Assembly (NCBI RefSeq): GCF_904849725.1
Contig: NC_058518.1
Location: 6,778,147-6,842,146, forward strand
DNA length: 64,000 nucleotides
Direction of reading: 5' to 3'
DNA from: Hordeum vulgare subsp. vulgare
Taxonomy: Eukaryota; Streptophyta; Magnoliopsida; Poales; Poaceae
The notes beneath the pieces were generated by a model. That model ran no database searches. It was not told the DNA's origin and worked only from the letters and a program-made list of their open reading frames with translations. Positions 1-10,662 of the stretch are shown here, piece after piece. Each line of letters starts with the position of its first letter. The stretch's first letter is position 1. The position numbers were made by a program, and so were the translations under genes.

Positions 1-2125
1 GCGCAGGCGACGCCATTGGTGTCTCCGGCGCTGGCGCCATTGGTGTCTCCGGCGCCGGCCGGCACCTCGGCAGCAAGCGACCCCTCCGTCACTTGCACGC
101 CCGCCGTTGGCGGTGCCTCGACATTAGCCGAGCTTGACGCCATCACGGTAACTAAGCCTCTCTCGGCCGATGACTTCATCTCCTTGCCTTTGACTGGGCA
201 TCCCCTGACGCCCTACATGTTTTCGCAGGGCGCCGACGCCGACGTTCCATGCACTCTCGTGCACTTCATGGGCGACGAGTTGATGGATGTCGCCAAGGGC
301 AGAATCGTTCAACCGGGCAACCCCATGTTCCACGGTAAACCGATGCCACCCACCACGTATAGGGTTCAACTGGTTCGGGTGCTGCCAGGCTGCGACGACT
401 TGTTACCTCCGTTCCACCCCGCTGGGGCCGACAAAGATGATGTGATGACCCTCAGCGCCTGCTTAAGGTTACCCTAGCTTTGGCCGAAGAGCCAGATTCG
501 TTTGGGGGCGGGGGACACCACCCCACAGACAACACCGCCAGTCGTGCCGGCGCCAAGCCATGGCAAGACCGCCGCAACGCTACCGGACATGCATATGGCA
601 CAGGTTCCGGACGACGACGATGACGACGATGGTACATTTACCAAGGTCGATAAGTACTTTGCCGAACATGGGTACGGTGAGGAATTCTTGGGGCCTCCTT
701 CTCAAGAACCCAACCCTGCAAAAGACGACCGTGATCTAGCTGGTACCGCAGAGAAACCCAATTGCAACAGGCGTTGTGTGGCGTTTAGTTTTGAGGAGAC
801 ACCTCCAGCTGCCGCCTTCACCGAGCCTCAGATAGCCGAGGTGCAAAATATTATCAGCCCCAACACACTCAAGAAGGTGGTCTCTCAGCAGATGAACTCG
901 ATCCCATTACATCAGCAGAAGAAGGGACGGAAAAGAAAGACTAACAAGGGTGCAAGCCAGCCGGCACTGAGTACGATCCGTGCTCTGGACGGGCCACCTT
1001 CACCTAAGGATATCTCGAGGAGGGTGCATGTGGCGGGTAGGCCGATGCTACCGACTAATCTGCTCCATGCTGCAACCGGTGCTATGCGGAGTCTGCATGA
1101 TAGTGTTCTTTGTTTGGAGAAGCGGCGTCTCTCCGAGAATAATGTGGCATACCCGGTTTTCGTGGCCAAGGTGCCAGAGGGCAAGGGCTTTGTCGATAGC
1201 GCCATCGGGGGTATGATCGTCATGCGGTTTGCTGACATCTTCGCTATGTTTAACCTTCATCCGCTGCACTGCACCTTCGTTCGGCTATTTTCGCTGAGTA
1301 TGGAGATGCGGATCATTAGAGACAAGACCCCGGACCTAGTGATAGTCGACCCCTTCTATATGCGTGCCAAGATCTTGGGCAGCGCTCGGGACCGGCAAGT
1401 CGCGAGTTCATACCTCGAAGGCGTCATTCTGGCAAACTCAGAAAAGGATAACTTCCTCGTGCCTTACTTTCCCTGGTAAGTTATCCCCTCATCGCCACGT
1501 AACATATGATTTCTTAGATTTTGATCGTCCTTTTTTTCTAACATTCCGTGTTTTGTGCAGTGACACACGTTGCACACTCATCCTCTTAAGCCTGAAATAT
1601 TCCACGGCCACGTATTTCGACTCGGACCGTCAGTCAAAAAAAGACTACACAAATATCAAGAAAGTTCTTGATGAAGCTCTTCCTGGCTACGCCATATCTG
1701 GAGGCACCTTCAGCAGGACAAGTCTCAGGCACGGCAAGCACGTGTTCACCCACAATACGACGTTCGCCTGCGTCAAGCAGCCGCCTGGCAGTCAGAAGGA
1801 TGCCTACTACGCCCTCCATCACATGCGGGCGATCATACGGGACAGTAATCACCTTCGGCTACCAAATAATCTCAAAGATTGGGCCGCGCGCTTGTCGGCA
1901 ATCCAGGATGCGGACATCAGACAAGAATTCTTTCGCATCCAGTCGGAGTTTGCGGAAATCATCCATCAAGATGTCCTTCGTACCTCGGGGCAGTTCTACC
2001 TCAGATCTCCGCTGTCCAATAGTGAGATAGATACAATGCTACAAATGCAGGCTGACAACGACCGCAATTTCATGACCATCACGAAAGATTGCGGCTTCAT
2101 CCACGTTCCCGTGAATCACTACTAA
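1..2125 (+). pseudogene. CACTA-encoded DUF8039-like / degenerate Ulp1-like protein, 5'-truncated
   Basis: This is the C-terminal part of the second protein usually found in grass CACTA elements. Exon 1 (1-1475) and exon 2 (1561-2125) join in phase across a GT-AG intron (1476-1560). A DUF8039-like segment lies near 130-470, followed by an acidic linker with a run of Asp at 610-630 and a basic patch near 920-945. The C-terminal half has the Ulp1/C48 layout, with a YFDSD strand around 1613-1626 and a QPPG loop near 1777-1788. The positions of the catalytic His-Trp and Cys are occupied by Arg-Cys (1572-1577) and Ala (codon near 1801), so no protease activity is expected. An in-frame TAG at 475-477 interrupts an otherwise continuous frame. 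The true start is outside the window. Family assignment is from recalled similarity. Confidence 0.75.
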
Positions 2126-2318
2126 TTCATGTTGCAATATTAAACTTTAATGAACTGGTATGTCTCTTTGGTTTGGGCAGTCGTTCAACTTATATATAAT
2201 TGATGCTATTTATTAGTAGGACCATGAATCGTGCTGTTATAGTTGTAATATTAAACTTTAATGAACTTGTATGTCTCTGTGAATTGCTACTAACGTTTTG
2301 TTTGGCTAGTGCATAGAG

Positions 2319-2573
2319 ATGTCGTCGTATGTCGTGTACAAGGGTAAGGTTCCCGGAGTCTACGACGACTGGGAGGAGTGTCGGAGACAGATTCACCGAT
2401 TCAGCGGTAACAGTTACAAACGGTACACCACAAGGGCGGAGGCGGAAGTTAGATACGCGCGCTATCTAGCGGGAGAGAGGAGGGAGCGTTGGAGGAACCA
2501 GATGAAGACCAGTTTCATTGTGATTATGCTCATCGTGATGACCGCAGCTCTCTTCTATGTGATGGTAGTTTAG
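2319..2573 (+). CDS. RNase H1 N-terminal / caulimovirus-viroplasmin-like domain protein with C-terminal TM segment (CACTA-encoded)
   Basis: An 84-residue frame starting at ATG 2319. Residues 3-47 match the small fold shared by the hybrid-binding domain of eukaryotic RNase H1 and caulimovirus viroplasmin: a YVVYKGKVPGVYDDW core, then a Gly/Ser loop, YTTRAEAE and a following Arg-rich helix. In RNase H1 this domain binds RNA/DNA hybrids. Residues about 62-83 form one hydrophobic helix ending at the C-terminus, so a tail-anchored membrane topology is predicted. The gene sits between the Ulp1-like gene and the 3' subterminal repeats of element A, inside the element. The frame has no internal lesion. 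What a transposon gains from a membrane-anchored nucleic-acid-binding peptide is unknown. Confidence 0.7.
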   Translation: MSSYVVYKGKVPGVYDDWEECRRQIHRFSGNSYKRYTTRAEAEVRYARYLAGERRERWRNQMKTSFIVIMLIVMTAALFYVMVV

Positions 2574-2819
2574 ATGGTCGATATCGACTTGTAATGTGAA
2601 GACAAACTCGCTACTCGCGGTCTCGAGACTTGTAATGTTCTAACTTTGTTCAGTATTTTAAATTCGGAGACTAATATGATGAATTGTATTCGGAGACTAA
2701 TCTTCTATTGTATTCGATAAATCTGTTGTTTATATGTTGTGCTATCTATATTCTGTGCAATAATATATTTTGTAATCTGTGCAAATATCAGAAAAAATAA
2801 AATAAATACCTAATATTCA

Positions 2820-3222
2820 TATTAGTGGCGCATCACTCAGCACACTAGTGGCGCATCACTCAGCACACTAGTGCGCCATTAGTAAGCGAGAGCATATGGG
2901 TAAATATGGCCATGGGAGGCATACTAATGGCGCACCATAAGCTATACTAGTGACGCACCAGGATCTATACTAATGACGCACCGGGATCTATACTAATGGC
3001 GCACTACTTGGTGCGCCATTAGTATACCAGATACTAATGGCGCACCGTGAGCAATACTAATGGCGCACTACCTCGTGCGCCATTAGTATACCAGATACTA
3101 ATGACGCACTTGTGGTGCGCCATTAGTAAAAAAATCTAATGGCGTGATGCTAGTGACGCACCTATAGTGCGCCATTAGTAGCAAACATAGGTGCCCCATT
3201 AGCAAGCCTTTTCCTAGTAGTG
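2820..3222 (+). repeat. 3' subterminal repeats and terminal inverted repeat of CACTA A
   Basis: About a dozen direct and inverted copies of a 'TACTAATGGCGCACC' / 'GTGCGCCATTAGTA' motif spaced 20-60 bp apart, ending in CCTTTTCCTAGTAGTG. Such arrays are the binding sites for element-encoded proteins in En/Spm-type transposons. The pairs can fold into hairpins. Confidence 0.85.
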
Positions 3223-3711
3223 GAGGATTCTGTCAATTATAGCATCATCCGGAAGTTCGACTCCAAGTGAAGTCAGACGACCGTGTAACCCAGACATTTT
3301 GAGTATGTGCTCACTAACAGAATTGTTCTCCTCCATCTTACAGCTAAAGAACTTGTCGGAGACTTCATATCTCTCGACACGGGCATGAGCTTGAAAAACT
3401 AGCTTCAGCTCTTGGAACATCTCATATGCACCGTGTTGCTCAAAACGCCTTTGGAGCCCCGTTTCTAAACTGTATAACATGCCACACCTAACCAGGGAGT
3501 AGTCATCACTCCGCGTTTGCCAGACGTTCAGAATGTCCTGGGCTGCTGCGGGAGCGGGAGGGTCACCTAGCGGCGCATCAAGGACATAAGCCTTTTTAGC
3601 TGCTTCAAGGATGAGCTTCAAGTTGCGAACCCAGTCCGCATAGTTGCTACCATCATCTTTCAGCTTGTTTTTCTCTAGGAATGCGTTGAAATTGAGGTTG
3701 ACGTTGGCCAT
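3223..3711 (-). pseudogene. gag: Copia gag, N-terminal part, truncated by CACTA insertion
   Basis: Starts at ATG 3711 and runs about 163 codons before entering the CACTA end at 3222, which supplies only two foreign codons and a stop. The frame shows the Copia-type gag (UBN2/DUF4219-like) layout: an N-terminal NFNAFLEKNKL segment, then DGSNYADWVRNLKLIL, and a later helix-rich region with a conserved His/Gly stretch near HILKMSGLHGRL. Gag forms the virus-like particle of the retrotransposon. The missing remainder explains why no protease, integrase or reverse transcriptase is seen here. Confidence 0.82.
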
Positions 3712-4957
3712 CTACAACATTTATAAAGACAACTTTTAGACTAAGTTCATGACAGTTAAGTTCATTTAATCAAATTAAGTATGAACTCCCACTTAAATTG
3801 ACATCCCTCTAGTCATCTAAGTGATACATGATCCATGTTGACTAACCCGTGTCCGATCATCACGTGAGACGGACTAGTCACCATGGTGAGCAGCTGATCG
3901 TATTCAACCATACGACTCATGTTCGACCTTTCGGTCTCTTGTATTTGAGGTCATGTCTGTACATGCTAAGCTCGTCGAGTCAACCTAGGTGTTTCGCGTA
4001 TGTAAATCTGGCTTACACCCGTGGTATGTGAACGTTAGAATCTATCACACCCGATCATCACGTGGTGCTTCGGGACAACCATCCTTCGCAACGGTGCACA
4101 CTTAGGGGAATGCGTTCTCAAAATTTTAAGAGGGATCATCTTATTATGCTACCGTCGTTCTAAGCAATAATATGAAAAACATGATAAACATCACAATGCA
4201 ATCATATAGTGACATGATATGTCCATTATCATCTTTGCTCTTTCGATCTCCATCTTCAGGCATCGCATGATCATCATCGTCACCGGCGTGACACCATGAT
4301 CTCCATCACCATGATCTCCATCATCGTGTCTCCGTGAAGTTGTCACGCCAACTACTACTATCACTACTACTACAGCTAACCGTTAGCAATGAAGTAAAAG
4401 TAGTAAGCACATGGCGTTGCATCTCATACAATAAATTAAGACAACTTCTATGGCTCCTGCCGGTTGTCATACTCGTCGACATGCAAGTCATGAAACCTAT
4501 TACAATAACATGATCATCTCATACATCATACATGCAACATCACAACTTTGGCCATATCACATCACATGTCAAACCCTGCAAAAACAAGTTAGACGTCCTC
4601 TAATTGTTGTTGCAAGTTTTACGTGGCTGATTTGGGTTTTTAGCAAGAACGCTTTCTTACCTACGTGACAGCCACAATGATGATATGCCAAACCTATTTA
4701 CCCTTCATAAGGACCCTTTTCATCAAATCCAATCCGACTAGAGTAGGAGAGACAGACACCCGCTAGCCACCTTTATGCACGGTGTGCATGTCTGTCGGTG
4801 GAACCAGTCTCATGTAAGCGTACGTGTAAGGTCGGTCCGGGCCGCTTCATCCCACAATACCGCCGGAAAAAGAATAAGACTAGTAGCGGCAAGCAATTGA
4901 CAAATCATCGCCCACAACCTTTTGTGTTCTACTCGTGCATAGAATCTACGCATAGAA
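3712..4957 (-). other. Copia leader region between primer-binding site and gag
   Basis: About 1.25 kb with no convincing coding frame, as expected for the long untranslated leader of BARE/WIS/Angela elements, which holds packaging signals. Short frames here look random. The stretch 4200-4440 is rich in ATC/ATCATC-type simple sequence. Confidence 0.6.
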
Positions 4958-4975
4958 AACCTGGCTCGGATGCCA
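4958..4975 (-). other. Primer-binding site (initiator Met tRNA type)
   Basis: Minus strand TGGCATCCGAGCCAGG lies one base inside the LTR. It matches the plant tRNA-iMet complement TGGTATCAGAGCCAGG with two differences, the standard primer for Copia elements. Confidence 0.75.
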
Positions 4976-4976
4976 C

Positions 4977-6756
4977 TGTTGGGTAACGTAGCATAAATTC
5001 AAAATTTTCCTACGCATATTCAGATCTTCCTATGTAGAGACCAGCAACGAGAGAGGGGTGAGAGCATCTTCATACCTTTGAAGATCGCTAAGCGGAAGTG
5101 TTACTAGAACGCGGTTGATGGAGTCTTACTCGCGGCGATTCAGATCGCGGTGTGATTCTGATCTAGTGCCGAACTACGGCACCTCCGCGTTCAACACACG
5201 TGCAGCCCGGTGACGTCTCCCGCACCTTGATCCCAGCAAGGAGGAGGGAGAGGTTGGGGAAGAACTCCAGCAGCACGACGGCGTGGTGCCGATGGAGAGA
5301 CGAGGTCTCCCGGCAGGGCTTCGCCAAGCACCGGCAGAGAGGAGGAGAAAGAAGGGCACGGCTGCGCCGAGGGAGAGGCAAAAGTCTGTTCCCCAATGGC
5401 CAAAAGTGCCCACTATATATAGGGGGAGGGAGGGGCTGCGCCCCTTGAGGGTTTCCCTCTCTTGGGGGGCAGCCCTAGATGGGGCTGGTGCGGCGGCCAA
5501 GGGGGGGGGAGGAGGGGTGGCGCACCCCTCTAGTGGGCCTTAGGCCCACCTGCGCTAGGGTTTCCCCCCCTCTCCCTTCTTCCTGCACCATGGGCTGAGT
5601 GGGGGGGGGGGCGCACCAGCCCACCTATGGGCTGGTTCCCTTCCCCACTTGGACCATCTAGCCTTCCGGGGTCGTTGCCCCCCTTTGGTGGACCCCCGGG
5701 GCCACCTCTGGTGGTCCCGGTGGTCCCGGTATGTTACCGGTGATGCCCGAAACACTTCCGGTGTTCGAAACCATCCGTCCTATATATCAATCTTTACCTC
5801 CGGACCATTCCAGAGCTCCTCGTGACGTCCGGGATCTCATCCGGGACTCCGAACAACTTTTGATAACCTCGTATAACAATTCCCTATAACCCTAGCGTCA
5901 TCGAACCTTAAGTGTGTAGACCCTACGGGTTCGGGAGACAGGCAGACATGACCGGGACACCTCTCCGGTCAATAACCATCAGTGGGGTATGGATACCCAT
6001 GGTGGCTCCCACTTGCTCCACAATGATCTCATCGGATGAACCACGATGTCAAGGATTCAATCAATCCCGTATACAATTTCCTTTATCTGTCGGTATAGAA
6101 CTTGCCCGAGATTCGATCGTCGGTATACCTATACCTTGTTCAATCTCGTTACCAGTAAGTCTCTTTACTCGTTCCGTAGCACGTCATCGTGTGACTAACT
6201 CCTTAGTCACATTGAGCTCATGATGATGTTCTACCGAGTGGGCCCAGAGATACCTCTCCGTCACACGGAGTGACAAATCCCGATCTCGATTCGTACCAAC
6301 CCAACAGACACTTTCAGAGATACCCGTAGTGCACCTTTATAGTCACCCAATTACGTTGTGATGTTTGATACACCCAAAGCACTCCTACGGTATCCGGGAG
6401 TTGCACAATCTCACGGTCGAAGGAAAAGACACTTGACATTAGAAAAGCTTTAGCATACGAACAATACGATCTAGTGCTATGCTTAGGATTGGGTCTTGTC
6501 CATCACATCATTCTCCCAATGAAGTGATCCCGTTATCAATGACATCCAATGCCCATGACCAGGAAACCATGATCATCTATTGACTTACGAGCTAGCCAAC
6601 TAGAGGCTTGCTAGGGACATATTGTGATCTATTTATTCACACATGTATTACTATTTCCTGTTAATACAATTATAGCATGAACAATAGACGATTATCATGA
6701 ACAAGAAAATATGATAATAACCATTTTATTATTGCCTCTAGGGCATATTTCCAACA
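4977..6756 (-). repeat. 5' LTR of BARE-1/WIS/Angela Copia element
   Basis: 1780 bp, bounded on the minus strand by TGTTGGAAATATGCCC and CCCAACA. The start, with 'GCCCTAGAGGCAATAATA', is the well-known beginning of the BARE-1/WIS/Angela LTR. The LTR length fits the family (about 1.7-1.8 kb). Many short frames inside it are not genes. Confidence 0.9.
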
Positions 6757-7299
6757 AAAACGACGTCCAGGACGCCGCCACCGTCCGATATAGAAGCTGG
6801 ATCCAAGGCTTCCACCTAGAGAATGAATAGAGTATACGCGAAACCAACGCATCACACGACGACATCTCCAAGGAGGGACACGACGCCACAAAGCGACGTT
6901 GCCGCTGGTGTTGACCGAAATCAACACATGGCTTTCACCCATAGCATCACCCGCGCCACCCTGCTACCGAGCCGTCGTTGCCGAGATCGGGGGCACCGCC
7001 GAAAAAGGCAAGCCACCGGCGAGGCCCTGCCCCCCGGCAATCGCCGGCCCGGGCCGTAGATCAGCCGCACATCTCGCGCGCCAGATCCGCGTAGGCCAAG
7101 AGCCCGCGCCGCCCCGCGCACCCCCGCGGGTGCAAACGACAACACCCCCAGCCCTGCCGCACCACCTCCACCGCCCCGCAGCTATCGACAACCCACAGAC
7201 CCGGGCTCGAGCCACATGGATCCTACCATGGATCCGTCCGCCAATGGCGATGAGAGGCCCAAGATCCGTCCGCCAATGGCGACGAGAGCCACATGGATC
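6757..7299. other. GC-rich repeat-like segment joining LTR to CACTA debris
   Basis: A GC-rich segment (core 6890-7220) with frames in several directions but no recognisable domain. The phrase GATCCGTCCGCCAATGGCGA occurs twice, 35 bp apart (7228 and 7263). It looks like dispersed repeat material; I cannot name its family. The transition into the TNP2 fragment lies near 7300. Confidence 0.35.
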
Positions 7300-7609
7300 C
7301 GGCCATGGATTCAGGAACATATATAGGATCCAAATAGTTGTCATCATCCTCTTCTTCTTCATTGTCTTCCATCATAACCCCTCTTTTTCCGTACTTGGTC
7401 CAAACATTATAGTGTAGCATGAAATCCTTCTCAAGCAGGTGCAAGTGAAGGGTTTTCGAGAAAGAGTAATCCTTCCTATTCCCACATAGAGTACATGGAC
7501 AATACATAAAACCATTGTGTTTGTTTGCCTCAGTCACTTCGAGAAAATTATGCACGTCGTCAATGTAGTCGGAGGTGCGACGGTCACCATACATCAATTG
7601 TCGGTTCAT
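7300..7609 (-). pseudogene. TNP2-type CACTA transposase, N-terminal exon fragment
   Basis: The frame from ATG 7609 contains a Transpos_assoc-type domain, the N-terminal zinc-binding-like module of plant TNP2 transposases: HNFLEVTEANK, then Cys-Pro-Cys-x2-Leu-Cys, a KDYSFSKTLHLHL His pair and WTKYGKRGV, followed by an acidic EDNEEEEDDDNY linker. The catalytic DDE part is absent: after about 105 codons the frame runs into unrelated GC-rich DNA. It is the only trace of a TNP2 transposase in the window. The upstream coiled-coil gene relic (7925-8275) has the position expected in an intact CACTA. Confidence 0.75.
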
Positions 7610-7924
7610 CTGCGTGCATTATATAATTAAGTATATCAGAACCATTACTGAACATCATGAATAGAGAAGTGACCAAATTAATATAAGTTCATCATCACAC
7701 TAAAACCAAAGTACTAGTACTGATCAAATGTTATTACTGAAAAAATAAATACATAAAGTTCATATATATAGTTCTCATAGAACAACATACAACTCTCTAA
7801 AGCATCTAACTAAAACATACACTGAAACTAACATACAACTATGTAAAACATTTAAATGCAACAACAAATGCAATCAAAATCGCAACTAAGGTAACAATTA
7901 ATCCAACAACATAATGATATCAAG

Positions 7925-8275
7925 CCTCATTATCAATGACATATTTTCTAACCTTTCTAATCTTCAAGCGCATTGCATTCTATATCTTGTGTAGATCGAC
8001 GACATCAACAACATGCAACTCCAATTTCATCTTCCCTTCATCAACTCTTTTCAACTTTTTCCAAATAATTGTTTTTTTTCAACTAGATTTAACCTCTCGA
8101 CAAGAGGATCGGCTGAAATTTTCCATTCACATACCTCCTAGATAAAGACATCTATGTCAAGTTGGTCGGCATAATTTTCATAAACACTAAATAAAACAAA
8201 TGGTTATAAAAGATAATGTACCACATCTGAATCCTAGACCGGACGAGAGCCGACGGGGGCGGATACCAAAACCAT
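7925..8275 (-). pseudogene. Decayed copy of CACTA coiled-coil/TM gene
   Basis: Homologous along its length to the intact gene at 30511-30958. Exon 1 (8275-8222) encodes MVLVSAPVGSRPV and then has TAG where the intact copy has TAT. Exon 2 (from about 8146) keeps the PLVERLNLVE segment but loses frame soon after, and later has another stop. The flanking intron and upstream sequence also match element B, so this is a relic of a related CACTA. Confidence 0.7.
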
Positions 8276-8765
8276 GTCACTATATAATAACAAGCAATTA
8301 CAAAAATAAGAAAATTATACAAGTAGCTATATAAATCATACAAGTTAGAATTTTTTATTTAAAAAAATATAATTAAGAACAAGAGGCTCATCATGGTGGT
8401 GCGGCGACGATGTCGACAGGGGTGATTGACGGGGGTGAGGACGACGGGCACAGGGACGGGACGACACCCTACACATGTTCATACTAAAAAGTTAGTTTGA
8501 GCTTAAATTGTGCATCTAAACTAAATAAATTCACACATACACTCCTTCATTAGAACCCACAAACCACACTAGTTCTAGAGCATTTGAAATGAGCTAAACT
8601 AGTAATGAGAGATGTGGATGAAGTTGCTAACCTTTTTAGAACACTTGGATGAGGTGCGCAAAGGGTATTACAAATAAACCAACACTATTTTTTGAGATGG
8701 TGATTTGATCTTCTCAGTTCAGATCTCAACGGAAGTGGCAGATCCAAAACCCCCACCGACTGCAG
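8276..8765. other. Upstream region of PPR gene; CACTA remnant fading into host promoter
   Basis: Up to about 8360 the sequence still matches the CACTA B region upstream of the coiled-coil gene. From 8400 on I see no repeat I can name. The PPR promoter should lie within the last 200-300 bp, but no convincing TATA box stands out. Confidence 0.4.
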
Positions 8766-8850
8766 GTGGGCCCCGCCCGTCAGCGCCAGCGGCCCGAGCC
8801 CAACAGGCCTAAACCGAAGCAGGCGCCGAGTCTGGCCCGCTCCACCCCCC

Positions 8851-8895
8851 ATGGCGCCGCCGCCCCGAGGTCGTCTCCTCCGTCTCCCCCCGTAA
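8851..8895 (+). promoter_or_regulatory. Upstream ORF overlapping PPR start codon (TAATG)
   Basis: ATG 8851, with G at +4, opens a 14-codon frame rich in Pro and Arg. Its TAA (8893-8895) shares its last A with the in-frame ATG of the PPR protein at 8895. If the transcript begins upstream, translation of the main frame would need leaky scanning or reinitiation. Confidence 0.45.
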
Positions 8896-10662
8896 TGGCG
8901 GCCACCTCCACCTCGGCCTCCTCCCCCGCCGCCGCCGACGACGACCTCCACGCATTCCTCCGCGGCGGCCTGCGCACCCGCGGGGCCGTGCTGCGCGCGC
9001 ACGCCTTCCTCCTCCGCCGCGGCCTCCTCCTCGGCCACCCGGTCCCCTCGGGCCTCCTCCTCTCCGCCGCGGCGGCCACCACCACCGCCACCCACCTCCT
9101 CCGCCTCCTCCTCCGCCACCTCCCGCCACCCCTCCCGCTCTTCTCCCTCTCGGCCGCCCTCCGCGCCGCCGCCCCGCGCGTGCCCTTCTCCGCGCTGCTC
9201 TCCCTCTTCGCCCACCTCCTCCGCGCCCACCCCGCCTCCGGCTTCCCCGACGCCTTCGCCTTCCCGCCGCTCCTCTCCGCGGCCGCCTCCGCGCGCTCCC
9301 CGCGCCGCCACCTCCCCGCCGCGCTCGCCCTCCACGCGCAGCTGCTCCGCCGCGGCCTGCTCTTCGCGCTGCCGCCCCACGCCGCCAACGCGCTCCTCCA
9401 TTTCTACGCCGCCGCCGGCAGCCTCCCCTCCGCGCGCCACCTGTTCGACGAAATGCCCTCCAGGGACATCGCGTCCCACAACACCATGATGACGGCCCAC
9501 GCCGCTGCTCTGGGCGGCGGGGTTGACGCCGCGCGCCAGCTGTTCGACGGAATGCTCCTCAGGAACGTCGTGTCCTGGAACGTCATGATCAACGGGTATG
9601 TGAAGGCCAAGCGGCCCCAGCAGGCGCTGGAGGTGGTGCGGTGGATGGCGGGGGTCGGGGTCAGGGGCACCGCCACGACGATGGTCGGGGCGGCCACCGC
9701 GTGCGCCAGGCTGGGGAGGCTGGGGCCCGGGAGGGAGGTGCATTGTGCGTTCTTGCGCCGCTTTGAGGAGGACAACCTCTTGTTCTGGACCTCGCTGGTT
9801 GATATGTATGGCAAGTGCCGGAGGGTGGCGGCCGCGAGGAAGGTGTTTGATCGGCTTAACGTCCGCAATGTCGTTTGCTGGAATGCAATGATCATCGGGC
9901 ATTGCGTGTATGGCGAACCCAGTGATGGGCTTCAGCTGTTCCAAGAGATGATTGGACGAGGTGAGTACATTGGTTTCTATATATGCTTGTAGTTCTGTTA
10001 GGCTCCATGCGTTTTCAAGTTTGATATATCTTGTGCCTGCCTTTTCAGGGAAGAACGGTTCAGATGACCAATGGGTTCTCGGACCAGATGAAGTGACTTT
10101 CATTGGTGTACTATGCGCGTGTACCCGTCTAGGTCTCCTGGATGCTGGGAAGGCATATTTCAACCAGATGACCACGACGTACAGTCTCAGGCCAACATTC
10201 GCGCACTATTGGTGCATGGCGAATCTGTATGGGAGTGTTGGCCTTCTGGAAGAAGCAGAGGGCCTCTTGAGGAGCGTGCCAGAGGAGCTGAAGGCACGTG
10301 CATTGGGCGGTTTGCTCGGGTTGTGCCGGTTCAGAGGGGAATGGAAACTTGGGGAACGTATAGCCCTCAGGTTGATCGAGCTGGAACCAAGCAACTGTGC
10401 TCACTATGCTCTGTTATGCAGTGTATATGCTTCGGCGGGAAGATGGGAAGATGCTCACAGGGTGAAGGCTATCATAAAGGAAAGCGATGAGAGGTTCAGT
10501 CCTGGACACCGTCTGGTGGATCTAAATGAGATCGCAAATGAATTTAAAATTAGGGAGAGGCAACCTGAGAATCAGGAAATATATGTTATCCTGGATGACT
10601 TGGTGTCAAAGCTGCAGTTTACAAGCAGAGAAGATGCGCACACCGAACCAGGGATAAAATAG
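8895..10662 (+). CDS. Pentatricopeptide repeat protein, PLS class with E-type C-terminus
   Basis: A two-exon gene: exon 1 8895-9960, GT-AG intron 9961-10048, exon 2 10049-10662, joined in phase to give 559 residues. PLS-class PPR proteins bind organellar RNA base by base and guide editing or processing in plastids or mitochondria. Repeats are clear from about residue 155: ALLHFYAAAGSLPSARHLFDEMP, VVSWNVMINGYVKA, SLVDMYGKCRRVAAARKVFD and NVVCWNAMIIGHC. Exon 2 continues with DEVTFIGVLCACTRLGLLD and an E-domain-like tail (GLLGLCRFRGEWKLGE, then LLCSVYASAGRWEDA). There is no DYW motif. The N-terminal 150 residues are Ala/Leu/Arg-rich and very GC-rich (over 75 percent), typical of grass genes, and could hold an organelle transit peptide. 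Start choice: ATG 8895 is the first in-frame ATG. The frame is also open upstream to 8766 but without an ATG. Most PPR genes lack introns, so this intron is less usual. Confidence 0.9.

Larger units (their letters stand above)
1..3222 (+). mobile_element. CACTA DNA transposon A, 3' part (left end outside window)
   Basis: The right terminus reads TTTTCCTAGTAGTG and ends at 3222, the reverse of a CACTACTAGGAAAA CACTA terminal repeat. Inward of it (2820-3205) lie inverted copies of a 'GCGCCATTAGTA' motif typical of CACTA subterminal repeats. The element carries two + strand genes (1-2125 and 2319-2573). It interrupts a Copia gag frame, so the 3 bp after the end (GAG, 3223-3225) are the candidate target duplication; the matching left copy is outside the window. 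Its ends differ from those of elements B and C, so it belongs to another CACTA family. Confidence 0.85.
3223..6756 (-). mobile_element. Ty1/Copia retrotransposon (BARE-1/WIS/Angela group), 5' part: LTR, leader and gag
   Basis: Read on the minus strand the order is LTR (6756-4977), primer-binding site (4975-4958), a leader of about 1.25 kb, then gag (3711-3223). The rest is separated by the inserted CACTA A and lies outside the window. The order and LTR sequence identify the group; the exact family (BARE-1, WIS or Angela) was not resolved. The outer flank starts AAAAC at 6757; its partner duplication would be beyond the window. Confidence 0.88.

Noticed and set aside
6823..7417. Ala/Pro/Arg-rich frames next to the Copia LTR
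   Set aside because: GC-rich repeat; no domain and several overlapping frames of equal quality.
8685..10175. A 496-codon frame on the minus strand over the PPR gene
   Set aside because: Mirror of the GC-rich PPR coding sequence; product is low-complexity Gly/Glu/Arg, and the opposite strand has PPR motifs with a proper intron.
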